Source: PALSA-911 sp963743035 (lineage in GTDB: Bacteria; Pseudomonadota; Alphaproteobacteria; Acetobacterales; Acetobacteraceae). From it: a stretch of DNA of 64,000 bases. Where the stretch lies: positions 372,001-436,000 of the forward strand of contig CAVUOB010000001.1 of the NCBI GenBank assembly GCA_963743035.1, written 5' to 3'. The notes under the pieces were generated by a model. It saw nothing but the letters and a program-made list of their open reading frames with translations, had not been told where the DNA came from and made no database searches. This document shows positions 26,043-35,314 of this stretch, in pieces. The position numbers and the translations under genes are program-made. Numbering within the stretch: the stretch's first letter is position 1; every line of letters begins with the position of its first letter.

Positions 26043-26972
26043 CTACCCCTTCGCCAGCACCGCCTTCACCTTTTCCGGCGGCACCGCGATCGGCTCGATT
26101 CCCGCCCGTTCCTGTTGCAACAACATGCCCACACGCGAGTCCCGCCCGCCCCAGCCGCGGCCCAGCGCTTCCGTCAGTTCCTCGCGCGCCAGATTGGTCA
26201 GCCGCATCGGCACGCCAGCCTCCCGCGCCAGCTGGCAGGCCAGCGACACGTCCTTGTGCAGCAGCCGGAGGGCGAAATCCGGCGGATCGTAGCTGCCGGT
26301 CATGAAGTGATCGCCCATCCGGTCGAACACCCGGCTGCGCCCGGTCGCGCCCTGGCGGATCGCCTCGAACAGCGGCAGCGGCTCCACCCCGGCCTTCACT
26401 CCCATGGTGAACACCTCCGCCAGCACCACGTTGATCGCGGCACTGGCCGCGTTATGCACCAGCTTGGCGATCGACCCGGCGCCGATCGGGCCGATATGGC
26501 GTGCCTGGTCGCCCATCGCGTCCAGCACCGCCTGGTATTTCTGAAACACCGCCGCATCGCCGCCGACCCAGATCGCCAGCTTGCCGCTATTGGCCCCGCG
26601 CGGCCCGCCGCTGACCGGCGCGTCGAGAAAATCCACGCCCTTCTCGGCGAAAACGCCGTGCAGCGCCCGCACCACGTCCACCGCATTGGTGGAAAGGTCG
26701 AACCAGACAGCACCCGGGCGGAACCCCTCGATCAGCCCGTCCGCGCCGGTGCCCACGCGCTGCACATCCGCTGGCGTCGGCAGGGAGGTGAACACCAACT
26801 CGCATTGCTCGGCCACCGCACGCGGGCTGTCCGCCCAGACCGCGCCGTCGCCCATATGGCGCGAGGCCGCCTGCCGGTGCAGGTCGTGCACCACCAGCTG
26901 ATGCCCCGCCTTCTGCAGGTTGGACGCCATGCCCGCACCCATCATCCCGAGACCGATGAACCCGATCTTCAT
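26043..26972 (-). CDS. NAD(P)-dependent 3-hydroxyisobutyrate-dehydrogenase-family protein
   Basis: A 309-residue beta-hydroxyacid dehydrogenase (HIBADH/tartronate-semialdehyde-reductase family). It has the Rossmann motif IGFIGLGMMGAGMASNLQKA at the start, the substrate-binding block LDAPVSGGPRGA near residue 120, and the catalytic Lys region GSIAKLVHNAAS near 170. These enzymes oxidise or reduce short beta-hydroxyacids in the cytoplasm. Start at ATG 26970-26972 with AAGGGAG upstream. It stands alone, convergent with cysN and divergent from the secreted-protein gene at 27152. The specific hydroxyacid is unknown. Confidence 0.9.
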   Translation of the reverse strand: MKIGFIGLGMMGAGMASNLQKAGHQLVVHDLHRQAASRHMGDGAVWADSPRAVAEQCELVFTSLPTPADVQRVGTGADGLIEGFRPGAVWFDLSTNAVDVVRALHGVFAEKGVDFLDAPVSGGPRGANSGKLAIWVGGDAAVFQKYQAVLDAMGDQARHIGPIGAGSIAKLVHNAASAAINVVLAEVFTMGVKAGVEPLPLFEAIRQGATGRSRVFDRMGDHFMTGSYDPPDFALRLLHKDVSLACQLAREAGVPMRLTNLAREELTEALGRGWGGRDSRVGMLLQQERAGIEPIAVPPEKVKAVLAKG

Positions 26973-27151
26973 GTCCGTTTCTCCCTTGTTTGGTGCTGCA
27001 GTCTGCGCCGCATTCGCGCCGTGCCTCAACCCACCGTCCGCCGGGGCAACAAGGCTGCTCAGCCTCTGACAAACCCGTCGCATTCGTTGCTCTTTTGGAC
27101 TAGCATATCGGGTGCGACGGGTTGAACGTCGCTAACATGGGAGAGAACGTC

Positions 27152-27688
27152 ATGCGGATCGTTCTTGCCGTGTCATGCGTGCTCGCGGGCTCGATCGGGA
27201 TGGCCCGGGCACAGCAGGCACCCTCAACGCCGGTTTCCGACCAGGACTACATGAAACGGGTGATGCAGGCGGCACCGCCCCAGGTCGTCACCGACGCAAC
27301 CATCATTCGCATGCAGGATGGTGGCATGCAGACCTTGAAAAAGGGCAGCAATGAGTGGACCTGCATGGAGGCGAATGGCGTGCCGATGTGCCTGGACCCG
27401 AATGCGATGGAATGGGCGCATGCCTGGCAGACCCATGGACCGGCAACGGAGAAGACCGGTTTCATCTACATGCTCGCCGGTGACACGGGGGCGAGCAACA
27501 CCGATCCTTATGCCACCGCGCAGACGGCCGACAACCACTGGATCCAGACGGGATCCCACGTGATGATCGTCGGTGCCGCGGCGAAGGAGATGGCGGGGTA
27601 TCCCAGGACGGCCGACCCAGACCCCACCAAGCCGTATGTGATGTGGCCCGGCAGCCCGTATGAGCACCTGATGATTCCGGTGAAATAA
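27152..27688 (+). CDS. secreted protein of unknown function
   Basis: A 178-residue protein with signal peptide MRIVLAVSCVLAGSIGMARA and cleavage near AQQAP. The mature part has two Cys in WTCMEANGVPMCLDPN (residues about 72-82), perhaps a disulfide, and a C-terminal motif VMWPGSPYEHLMIPVK. ATG 27152 is preceded by GGGAGAG; an upstream TTG at 27122 is less likely. I do not recognise a characterised family. It is followed 184 bp later by the LLM oxidoreductase gene. Confidence 0.75.
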   Translation: MRIVLAVSCVLAGSIGMARAQQAPSTPVSDQDYMKRVMQAAPPQVVTDATIIRMQDGGMQTLKKGSNEWTCMEANGVPMCLDPNAMEWAHAWQTHGPATEKTGFIYMLAGDTGASNTDPYATAQTADNHWIQTGSHVMIVGAAAKEMAGYPRTADPDPTKPYVMWPGSPYEHLMIPVK

Positions 27689-27872
27689 GGCGCCGGCGGA
27701 GGAGGTCCGTCCGCGGGAACGGGGCTCCTCCCGCCCTCGGCCGGCAGTCGAACGGCCGCGCGGACCCCCGTGTGCTGGACATTGCGGCTTGTTGGGTCTT
27801 TGCTTTCCCCAGGAAGCCGCAAACCGGGGCGCACAGACCCCTCCCATACCGGGACAAGAACGGAGGACCGCG

Positions 27873-29063
27873 ATGATCACCAAGTTCGACAGCCTCTATG
27901 CCGGCCATGTCGATCTCGACAATGTCGGTTATGCCGGCACGCCGATCAACGAACGCCGCTACCCCAACGAACATTTGGCCACCGCGCTCACCAAGGCGCA
28001 GGCGATGGCCCAGCTGATGGATCGCCTCGGCTACACCACGTTCTGGATGGCCGAGCATCATTTCCAGCCCGAAGGCACCGAGTGCATCCCCAACGTGCTG
28101 ATGATGGCGCTGCACCTGACGCATGTGACCGAGCGGCTGAAGATCGGCTGCGGCTTCAACATCGCGCCGATGTGGCATCCGCTGCGCCTGGCCGAGGATT
28201 ACGCCATGGCCGACATCCTCAGCGGCGGGCGCGTCACCTTCGGCGTCGGCCGCGGCTACCACACCCGCGAGGTGGAGACCTTCGGCTCGCCGCTGCTCGA
28301 TCAGGACGCCAACCGCGAATTGTTCGAGGAACAGCTCGACATCATCTTCAAGGCCTTCAACAACGAGCGCTTCTCGCACCAGGGCAGGCACTACACGCTG
28401 CCGCCGGAAGTACCGTATCGCGGCTACCAGTTGAAGGAGCTGACCCTGGTCCCCCGGCCGCTCCGCCTGCCGGTGGAATGCTGGCAGCCGATCCAGGGCG
28501 GCTCGCGCCGGGCGCTGGAATTCATGGCCAAGCATGGCATCCAGGGCATGGTCGGCGGCGGCTCGGCCGAGGGCGGGGCGATGCACAAGGTGGTGCTGGA
28601 CTGGCAGGCCGCCCATGCCAGCCAGGGCAAGCATATCGAGCTTGGGGAGCGGCTGTGCTTCGGCTTCCATTTCTACATCGCCGACAGCCGCGAGCAGGGC
28701 ATCCAGGAAGCGGCGAAATACTACGAAGAGAACATGAAGATGTTCGGCGAGCTGCGCCTGGTCCGCGCGCTGACCGATGCGCAGATCGAGGCGATGCGCC
28801 ACCCACAAAAAGCCGGCGGCATCAAGCTGCCGGGCATCGAGGACGCCATCAACGCCGGCGGCTTCCTGTGCGGCTCGCCGCAACAGATCATCGAGCATTT
28901 GAAGGCGCTGGAACAGCAATACCCCGCGCTGGACCGCATCTCCGTCAGCCTCTCGGTCGGCGTTCCGCAGGCGGTGGCGCTGGAGCAGCTGGAGCGCTTC
29001 GCCAAGGAGGTGATGCCGGCATTCCAGGGCGCCCGGACCCCGGCGCCCGCGATGGCCCAGTGA
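27873..29063 (+). CDS. LLM-class flavin-dependent oxidoreductase
   Basis: A 396-residue luciferase-like monooxygenase with the TIM-barrel motifs YTTFWMAEHHFQPEGTE, LKIGCGFNIAPMWHPLRLAE, GRVTFGVGRGYHTREVE and LPVECWQPIQGGSRRALEFM. It uses reduced flavin in the cytoplasm; the substrate is unknown. ATG 27873 has CGGAGG upstream. It is followed 28 bp downstream by the LVIVD propeller gene, and the two probably form a small catabolic operon. The enzyme is not close to SsuD or SfnG. Confidence 0.9.
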   Translation: MITKFDSLYAGHVDLDNVGYAGTPINERRYPNEHLATALTKAQAMAQLMDRLGYTTFWMAEHHFQPEGTECIPNVLMMALHLTHVTERLKIGCGFNIAPMWHPLRLAEDYAMADILSGGRVTFGVGRGYHTREVETFGSPLLDQDANRELFEEQLDIIFKAFNNERFSHQGRHYTLPPEVPYRGYQLKELTLVPRPLRLPVECWQPIQGGSRRALEFMAKHGIQGMVGGGSAEGGAMHKVVLDWQAAHASQGKHIELGERLCFGFHFYIADSREQGIQEAAKYYEENMKMFGELRLVRALTDAQIEAMRHPQKAGGIKLPGIEDAINAGGFLCGSPQQIIEHLKALEQQYPALDRISVSLSVGVPQAVALEQLERFAKEVMPAFQGARTPAPAMAQ

Positions 29064-29091
29064 GCTCCGGTTACCAGTGAGCTCCGATTAA

Positions 29092-30315
29092 GTGAAACCC
29101 GAATCCGCCAAGAAAATCCGCCTGGTCGGCCACACCGACCAGGCGGGCCGGGGCGACGGCGTGCAGGTCATGGTCGATCGTGGCTACGCCTATGTCGGCA
29201 CGCGCGTCAGCCGCGGCGTCAACGTCACGGATGTGCGCGACCCCCGCAACCCGAAGCCGGTGAACTTCCTGCCGATCCACAAGAATTCCTGGTGCATGCA
29301 CCTGCAGACAGCGGAAAACCTGCTGCTGGTCATCGAGGAACTGGACCTGAAGGCGCTGCTCTCGCAGAAGGACTACTACGGCCAGTCCAACCAGGTGGAC
29401 AGCCGCCGCTACGGCGTGCGCGGGCAGGATTTCTCCGCCGGCATGCGCGTCTACGACATCGCCGATCCCGCCAATCCCCGCGCCATCGGCTTCATGGAGG
29501 TGCAGGGCCTCGGCCTGCACCGGATCTGGTGGGTCGGCGGCCGCTATGCCTATGCCTCCGCGCTGCTGGACGGCTTCCTCGACCACATCCTGATCATCAT
29601 CGACATGCAGGACCCGACGAAGCCCGTCGAATGCGGCCGCTGGTGGATCCCCGGCATGTGGGCCGCCGGCGGCGAAACCCCCAGCTGGTCCAACCGCGTT
29701 GCGCTGCATCACGCGGTGGTTGCCGATGATATCGCCTATGCCAGCTGGCGCGACGGCGGCCTGACCCTGATCGACGTCAAGGACAAGTCCCATCCGAAAC
29801 TGATCGCCCATCGCTGTTGGAGCCCGCCCTTCGGCGGCGGCACCCACAGCGCCCTGCCGCTGCCCGATCGCGGCCTGCTGGTGGTGGCCGACGAGGCCAC
29901 GCTGAACATCGACCAGGAGCAGATGAAGCGCACCTGGGTGTTCGACATCCGCGTGCCGGAAAACCCCATCTCCATCTCCACCTTCCCGATCCCGGCCGAT
30001 CAGGACTATGTCGCCATGGGCGGCCAGTTCGGCCCGCATAATTTGCACGAAAACCGGCCGGGCTCGTTCCAGAGCTCCACAACGGTGTTCGCGACCTGGC
30101 AGAGCGCGGGCGTGCGGGTGTTCGACATCACCGACCCGTTCCGCCCGCAGGAGACGGCGTATTTCGTTCCCCCCGCGCCGACGCGCTGGATGGAGCCGAT
30201 GCGCGGCCGCGCCAGGATCCGCCACAGCGCCGACCTCTTCGTCAGCCGGGAAGGGCTGATCTACCTGACCGACTACGATGCCGGGCTCTACATCCTGCAA
30301 TGGGACGGGGCATAA
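29092..30315 (+). CDS. LVIVD-repeat beta-propeller protein
   Basis: A 407-residue protein made of propeller blades with the LVIVD-type pattern, for example GVNVTDVRDPRNPKPV, GMRVYDIADPANPRAIGF, LTLIDVKDKSHPKLI, VFDIRVPENPIS and GVRVFDITDPFRPQETAYF. No signal peptide is present, so it is probably cytoplasmic. Start is GTG 29092-29094, 28 bp after the LLM gene. Proteins of this type accompany flavin monooxygenases or dioxygenases in some catabolic clusters, but the function is unproven. A 13-bp direct repeat (29057-29069, 29074-29086) lies in the junction. Confidence 0.85.
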   Translation: MKPESAKKIRLVGHTDQAGRGDGVQVMVDRGYAYVGTRVSRGVNVTDVRDPRNPKPVNFLPIHKNSWCMHLQTAENLLLVIEELDLKALLSQKDYYGQSNQVDSRRYGVRGQDFSAGMRVYDIADPANPRAIGFMEVQGLGLHRIWWVGGRYAYASALLDGFLDHILIIIDMQDPTKPVECGRWWIPGMWAAGGETPSWSNRVALHHAVVADDIAYASWRDGGLTLIDVKDKSHPKLIAHRCWSPPFGGGTHSALPLPDRGLLVVADEATLNIDQEQMKRTWVFDIRVPENPISISTFPIPADQDYVAMGGQFGPHNLHENRPGSFQSSTTVFATWQSAGVRVFDITDPFRPQETAYFVPPAPTRWMEPMRGRARIRHSADLFVSREGLIYLTDYDAGLYILQWDGA

Positions 30316-30324
30316 GCCCCGCGC

Positions 30325-31740
30325 TCACCCCGCCGCCAGCTTCGCCAGCAGCCGCACATGCGATCGGATGCCGTGGTGGAAGCAGACCTGCTCGAACTTC
30401 TCGTTCGGGCTGTGGATCTGGTCGTCGTCCAGCCCGAAGCCGACCAACAGGCTGTCGATGCCGAGGATGCCGCGCAGCGACTGCACCACCGGGATCGATC
30501 CGCCGCAGCCCATCAGCAGCGCCGGGCGGCCGTATTCCTCGGCCAGGGCCGCCTGCGCCAGCTGCACCCAGCGGCTGTCATCGGCCACCTCGACCGCCGG
30601 CGAGCCGGAGAATTTTTGGAACGTGACGGTGGCGCCCGGCGGCAGCCGGTCGTTCACGAAACGCTGGAAGCCGGCATAGACCGCAGCCGGGTCCTGCTGG
30701 CCGACCAGCCGGAACGACACCTTCGCCGATGCCTCCGACGCGATCACGGTCTTCGCGCCCGGCCCGGTATAGCCGCCCCAGATGCCATTGATATCGGCGG
30801 TCGGGCGCGCCCATAGCCGCTCCAGCGCGCTGTGGCCCCGCTCCCCGGAAGGGGCGGACAGGCCGACCTTGGCCAGGAACGCCGCCTCGTCGAAGCCCAG
30901 CGCGTCCCACTGCGCGGCCAGCGCGTTGGAGACCGGGGTCACGCCGTCATAGAAGCCGGGGATCTGGATGCGCCCCTCGCTGTCTTTGAGCTCGCCGAGG
31001 ATGCGGGTCAGGGCGTTGATGGGATTGAGCGCGGAGCCGCCAAACATGCCGGAATGCAGGTCCTTGTCCGGCCCGCGCAGCGTGATCTGGGTGTACACCA
31101 TACCGCGCAGCCGCGTGGTCACGGCGGGCGTGTCCGCGTTCCACATATTGGTGTCGCTGATCAGCGCGATGTCGCCGCCGAGCTCCGCCGTATGCGCCCG
31201 CAGAAACGGTTCGAGATGAACCGAGCCGACCTCCTCCTCGCCCTCGATCACCACGGTCAGGCGCACCGGGATCTCGCCGGTGGCTTCCTTCCAGGCGCGC
31301 AGCGCCTCCAGGAACATCATGAACTGGCCCTTGTCGTCCACCGCGCCGCGCGCGACGATGCGCGGGCCATGCGGACCGTCCACCAGCTGCGGCTCGAATG
31401 GCGGGCTGCGCCACAGTTCCAGCGGTTCGGGCGGCTGCACGTCGTAATGGCCGTAGAACAGCACATGCGGGCCGCCAGCTTTCGCCGGGCCGGGATGATG
31501 CCCCAGCACTACCGGATGCCCGGGGGTCTGGCGTAGGCTGGCCTCGAACCCGAGCCCGGTCAGCCGGTCGCGCACCCATTCCGCGCCGCGCAGCACATCG
31601 GCCTTATACGCGGGCTGGGCGCTGATGGTGGGGATGCGCAGCAGATCGAACAACGCCTCGCGGGAGGCATCGAGTCGGGCATCCGCATGGGCCAGTACGG
31701 CATCGATATTGATGGCTGCAGGGCGGGTGGAATCGGGCAT
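30325..31740 (-). CDS. M20-family dipeptidase/peptidase
   Basis: A 471-residue zinc metallopeptidase of the M20 (PepV/CNDP-like) group. Metal ligands and catalytic residues are seen in VLFYGHYDVQPPEPLELW (His, catalytic Asp), RGAVDDKGQFMMFLEAL (bridging Asp), VVIEGEEEVGS (catalytic Glu-Glu), ISDTNMW (Asp) and GLDDDQIHSPNEKF (His). The dimerisation domain lies around DLHSGMFGGSALNPINAL. Start chosen at ATG 31738-31740 (MPDSTRPAAINI). It likely hydrolyses dipeptides or related amides in the cytoplasm. It is convergent with the LVIVD gene, with nine bp between the stops. Confidence 0.93.
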   Translation of the reverse strand: MPDSTRPAAINIDAVLAHADARLDASREALFDLLRIPTISAQPAYKADVLRGAEWVRDRLTGLGFEASLRQTPGHPVVLGHHPGPAKAGGPHVLFYGHYDVQPPEPLELWRSPPFEPQLVDGPHGPRIVARGAVDDKGQFMMFLEALRAWKEATGEIPVRLTVVIEGEEEVGSVHLEPFLRAHTAELGGDIALISDTNMWNADTPAVTTRLRGMVYTQITLRGPDKDLHSGMFGGSALNPINALTRILGELKDSEGRIQIPGFYDGVTPVSNALAAQWDALGFDEAAFLAKVGLSAPSGERGHSALERLWARPTADINGIWGGYTGPGAKTVIASEASAKVSFRLVGQQDPAAVYAGFQRFVNDRLPPGATVTFQKFSGSPAVEVADDSRWVQLAQAALAEEYGRPALLMGCGGSIPVVQSLRGILGIDSLLVGFGLDDDQIHSPNEKFEQVCFHHGIRSHVRLLAKLAAG

Positions 31741-31815
31741 GCGCGGTCTCCGGAACGGAAGGGACGACACAGCTTGCCACGCCCGCGCCCCGTCAGCCAG
31801 AACCGGCCGGATACG

Positions 31816-31844
31816 AAAAGGGCGGCACAAGCAGATGCCGCCCT
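31816..31844 (-). terminator. rho-independent terminator of the PEP-CTERM gene
   Basis: Read on the minus strand, AGGGCGGCA (31836-31844) pairs perfectly with TGCCGCCCT (31819-31827) around an eight-base loop, followed by TTTT (31816-31819). It lies 44 bp after the stop of the gene at 31888-32388. Confidence 0.8.
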
Positions 31845-31887
31845 CCGGTATCGTCCCGGTATTCTCCCGATGGTCTCGGTGGCTGGA

Positions 31888-32388
31888 TCAGGCCCGGCGG
31901 CGCCGCACCAGGCCAAGGCCGAGCAGGCCGGTCCCGAACAGGGCCATCGTCGCGGGCTCGGGCATGGGCGTGGGGTCGGCCACAAGGAAGGCGTAGTTCG
32001 TGAACTCGGGGCCAATGGACCAATCGGCCGCGTAGGCGGAGGTGTCGCCGGGGCTCACGTAGAAGCCGGTCGCGGAGACCACGTAATCCTGCGCCACCAG
32101 CGTGCCGCAGGGGAAATCCCCGCAGCCACCACCCCAGGTGGTGACCCAGGTCGAGAAGTTGATGTCGGCCGCATTGGCATCGACGGTGGAGATGACGTAA
32201 TCCGACGGGGAGCCGCCGAACAGGTAGGCGGCAGCTTCCTGGCCGCTGAAGGCCGGCGGCATGTTCGACCAGTCCGGGCCTTCATCGACCTGCCAGGAAC
32301 CGACATAGGTATATGCCTGCGCCGGAGCGCTGAACGCCATGCCGGCGACAACCGTGCCGGCGAGCAGGAGAGCGGATAAGGTCTTCAT
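31888..32388 (-). CDS. PEP-CTERM sorting-domain exported protein
   Basis: A 166-residue exported protein: signal peptide MKTLSALLLAGTVVAGMAFS with cleavage near AQA, an extracellular beta-rich domain with two Cys (GGGCGDFPCG), and a C-terminal sorting signal PEPATMALFGTGLLGLGLV followed by RRRRA. PEP-CTERM proteins are processed by an EpsH/XrtA-type exosortase, usually in exopolysaccharide or biofilm producers; no exosortase gene is in this window. Monocistronic, followed by a good terminator (31816-31844). Confidence 0.92.
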   Translation of the reverse strand: MKTLSALLLAGTVVAGMAFSAPAQAYTYVGSWQVDEGPDWSNMPPAFSGQEAAAYLFGGSPSDYVISTVDANAADINFSTWVTTWGGGCGDFPCGTLVAQDYVVSATGFYVSPGDTSAYAADWSIGPEFTNYAFLVADPTPMPEPATMALFGTGLLGLGLVRRRRA

Positions 32389-32648
32389 CCTAAATTCCTT
32401 GTAGAAGAATCAGCCCTGGAAAATACCTGAGACGAAATGCACAGTTACTTGATGTCTGGAAGCTGTCAACTGATAGTTGCAAGAAATCACCGCCTCAAGC
32501 GAAAAAAATTTTTATGAAATCGCGCTGAGCGGGTAACGGGTTGCCGGACGCTCGGTAACCGCGAAGCAAAGGCGTCGGCCATGGTGAACCGATACTGGCT
32601 GGTGGGCATTGACGAGCACATCGCCTGGACAAGGAAGCACAGGATAAC

Positions 32649-34034
32649 ATGATAGTCGACCGCCGGTTGAGCCGGCATGGCGCAATTTCTTCTGTGTCGA
32701 TGCGTAACCGTTGGCCCGGTTTCGTCGGTATCGGGCTCGCCGCGCTGGTGGTCCTGGTCGCCATTGTCGCCGCGCTGCTGCCGGGGCTGCTGCCGGCGGA
32801 TGCCGCGCTCGACCAGGAAACCCGGAAATTCGCCGCGGCGGTGATCTTCGTCGCCAGCTACCTGGCGCTGGCGATCGGCAAGATCCCCGGCCTCAGCGTG
32901 GATCGGGCAGGGGTGGCGCTGGTCGGCGCCTGCCTGATGGTCGGTTCGGGCGTGCTGCCGCTGGAGGATGCCTACCGGGCGGTGGACCTGGACACATTGA
33001 CCCTGCTGCTCGGCATGATGATCGTGGTCGCCAGCCTGCGCCTGTCCGGCTTCTTCGCGCTGGCCACGTCCTGGATCCTGCGCCGCGCGGGAAGCCCGCT
33101 GATCCTGCTATGCGCGGTGACCGCGACCTCCGGCGTGTTCTCCGCCTTCCTGGTCAATGACGCGATCTGCCTGGTGCTGGCCCCGCTGGTGCTGGAGATC
33201 ACGCTGCGGATGGGACGCAGCCCGGTGCCCTATCTGCTCGCGGTGGCGATGGCGTCCAACGTGGGGTCGGTCGCGACCATCACCGGCAATCCGCAGAACA
33301 TCATGATCGGCAGTTTTTCCCGGATTCCCTACGCCGAATTCGCCGCCGTGCTGGGCCCCGTGGCGCTGGCCGGGCTGGCGATCACGGCGGCGCTGGTGGC
33401 GCTGCTGCATCGCGCGGAGTTCTTGGGAGCCGGCCGGCTGTCGGCCGCGGCGCCGCGATTCCGCGTCAACCGGGCGCTGATGCTGCGCGCCCTGCTGGCG
33501 ACGGCGGCGATGGTGGCACTGTTCTTCGCCGGCCAGCCGCCGGCCAAGGCCGCCATCCTGATGGGCGGGCTGCTGCTGCTGACGCGGCGGGTCAAGAGCC
33601 GGCGCGTCTATGCCGATATCGACTGGTCGCTGCTGCTGATGTTCGCCGGGCTGTTTATCATCGTCGCCGGCGCCCAGCGCGCGCTGCTGACCCCGGACAT
33701 TGTCGCCGGAGTCGGCCGGCTGCATCTCAACCGGGTGCCGGTGCTGGCCGGCGTGACGGCTTTGTTGTCGAACCTGGTCAGCAACGTGCCGGCGGTGTTG
33801 ATGATGCGTCCCTTCGTCGACCCGCTGGCGGACCACGACCTGGCCTGGCTGGTGGTCGCCATGGCCTCCACGCTGGCCGGCAATTTCACCCTCCTCGGCT
33901 CTGTCGCCAACCTGATCGTGGTGCAGAAGGCCGCCGCGCGCGGGGTGGAGATCGGGTTCTGGCAATATTTCCGCATCGGCGCGCCGCTGACGCTGATCAC
34001 GCTCGTGCTCGGCACGGCTTGGCTGTCGAGATGA
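32649..34034 (+). CDS. ArsB/NhaD/SLC13-type (ion transporter superfamily) permease
   Basis: A 461-residue polytopic inner-membrane protein with roughly 10-12 helices. It carries the internal repeats typical of the ArsB/NhaD/CitM superfamily: AMASNVGSVATITGNPQNIM in the first half and SNLVSNVPAVLMM plus GNFTLLGSVANLIVVQ in the second half. It may export anions (such as arsenite) or exchange Na+/H+ or dicarboxylates. ATG 32649 has AGGA close upstream; a later ATG at 32700 would also give a complete protein. Its stop overlaps the MFS gene start (ATGA). No arsR or arsC is adjacent, so arsenic resistance is not supported. Confidence 0.85.
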   Translation: MIVDRRLSRHGAISSVSMRNRWPGFVGIGLAALVVLVAIVAALLPGLLPADAALDQETRKFAAAVIFVASYLALAIGKIPGLSVDRAGVALVGACLMVGSGVLPLEDAYRAVDLDTLTLLLGMMIVVASLRLSGFFALATSWILRRAGSPLILLCAVTATSGVFSAFLVNDAICLVLAPLVLEITLRMGRSPVPYLLAVAMASNVGSVATITGNPQNIMIGSFSRIPYAEFAAVLGPVALAGLAITAALVALLHRAEFLGAGRLSAAAPRFRVNRALMLRALLATAAMVALFFAGQPPAKAAILMGGLLLLTRRVKSRRVYADIDWSLLLMFAGLFIIVAGAQRALLTPDIVAGVGRLHLNRVPVLAGVTALLSNLVSNVPAVLMMRPFVDPLADHDLAWLVVAMASTLAGNFTLLGSVANLIVVQKAAARGVEIGFWQYFRIGAPLTLITLVLGTAWLSR

Positions 34035-35314
34035 GAAAGTCCGGGGAGCCCAGGCGGGCGCACGCGCACTCACTCGATGCGGTCAACTTCCTGCTGTCCG
34101 ATGTGCGCGGTGCGCTGGGGCCGTACCTGAATGTGTTTCTGGTAACCCAACAGCACTGGAGCCAGTCGGAGGTCGGCCTGGTCACCACGGTCGGTGGGCT
34201 GCTCGGGCTTTCCGTGCAGACCCCGATCGGCGCCGTGATCGATGCCACCCGGGCCAAGCGTGGCATGATCGTCGCGGCGCTGGCCGTGCTGGCGATCGGG
34301 GCTGTGGTCATCTTCGCCTTTCCGACCTTCTGGCCGGTGGCGATCGCCAATGCGCTGATGGCGGTCGTCGGCGACGTGTTCGGCCCAGTTGTCGCGGCGC
34401 TGACGTTGGGACTGTATGTGCGTCGGCACCTCGCCCGGCGCATGGGGCGGAATTCCGCCTTCGACCACGCCGGCAATGTCGCCATTGCGGCGGTGGCGGG
34501 CCTGGTCGGCTACTTGTTTTCCCAGCGCGCGGTGTTTCTGCTGGTGCCGGTGTTCGCGGCGCTGGCCGCGACGGCGGTGCTGTCCATCCCCGCCGATGCC
34601 ATCGATTACGACCGTGCCCGCGACATGCAGGCCGGTGCGGACGGGAAGGACGAGCGGGCGGAGGCGGCCTCGTACCGTAGCCTGCTGCAATCCCGCCCTT
34701 TGCTGGTGTTCGGCGTCTCGGTGCTGCTGTTCCATCTGGCCAATGCGGCGCTGCTGCCGCTGGTCGGCCAGAAGCTGGCGGCGTCGCACCCGAAGGAGGC
34801 GACGGCGATGATGTCCGCCTGCATCATCGCCGCCCAACTGGTGATGCTGCCGATCGCGCTGCTGGTGGGGCGTACCGCCGATAGCTGGGGGCGCAAGCCG
34901 TTGTTTCTGGCCGGATTCGCGGTGCTGCCGATCCGCGCGGTGCTCTACACGCTGTCCGACAACAGCTTTTGGCTGATCGGCGTACAGGTGCTGGACGGCG
35001 TCGGCGCGGGAATCTTCGGTGCGCTGACGCCGCTGGTGATCGCCGACATCATGCGCGGCACCGGGCGCTATAATCTGGCGCAGGGCGCGATCGCCACCAT
35101 GCAGGGCATCGGTGCCTCCCTGAGCGGCCTCGCCGCCGGCGTGATCGTTGACCATTTCGGCTACGGGCCAACCTTCCTGACCCTGGGCGGCGCTGCCACG
35201 GTCGCCCTCGCTGTCTTCGCGGTCGGGATGCCCGAGACCGCGAACGGCGAGGAAGCGTCGGAGGCGGACGCCGGGGACGTTACTCCCCGGCCCGCGGCGC
35301 CGGCTACCGGTTGA
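34031..35314 (+). CDS. major facilitator superfamily permease
   Basis: A 427-residue MFS transporter with about 12 helices. Signature segments are NFLLSDVRGALGPYLNVFLV at the first helix, LGLSVQTPIGAVIDATRAKR (motif A-like loop 2-3) and LVGRTADSWGRKPLFLAGF for the second half. ATG 34031 overlaps the stop of the upstream permease gene, so both are translated together. A role in efflux is likely but the substrate cannot be assigned. Its end overlaps the convergent receptor gene by 11 bp. Confidence 0.88.
   Translation: MRKSGEPRRAHAHSLDAVNFLLSDVRGALGPYLNVFLVTQQHWSQSEVGLVTTVGGLLGLSVQTPIGAVIDATRAKRGMIVAALAVLAIGAVVIFAFPTFWPVAIANALMAVVGDVFGPVVAALTLGLYVRRHLARRMGRNSAFDHAGNVAIAAVAGLVGYLFSQRAVFLLVPVFAALAATAVLSIPADAIDYDRARDMQAGADGKDERAEAASYRSLLQSRPLLVFGVSVLLFHLANAALLPLVGQKLAASHPKEATAMMSACIIAAQLVMLPIALLVGRTADSWGRKPLFLAGFAVLPIRAVLYTLSDNSFWLIGVQVLDGVGAGIFGALTPLVIADIMRGTGRYNLAQGAIATMQGIGASLSGLAAGVIVDHFGYGPTFLTLGGAATVALAVFAVGMPETANGEEASEADAGDVTPRPAAPATG

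Noticed and set aside
32649..35314. Arsenic-resistance operon
   Set aside because: The permease is of the broad ArsB/NhaD/SLC13 group but arsR, arsC and arsH are absent; the partner is a general MFS permease.
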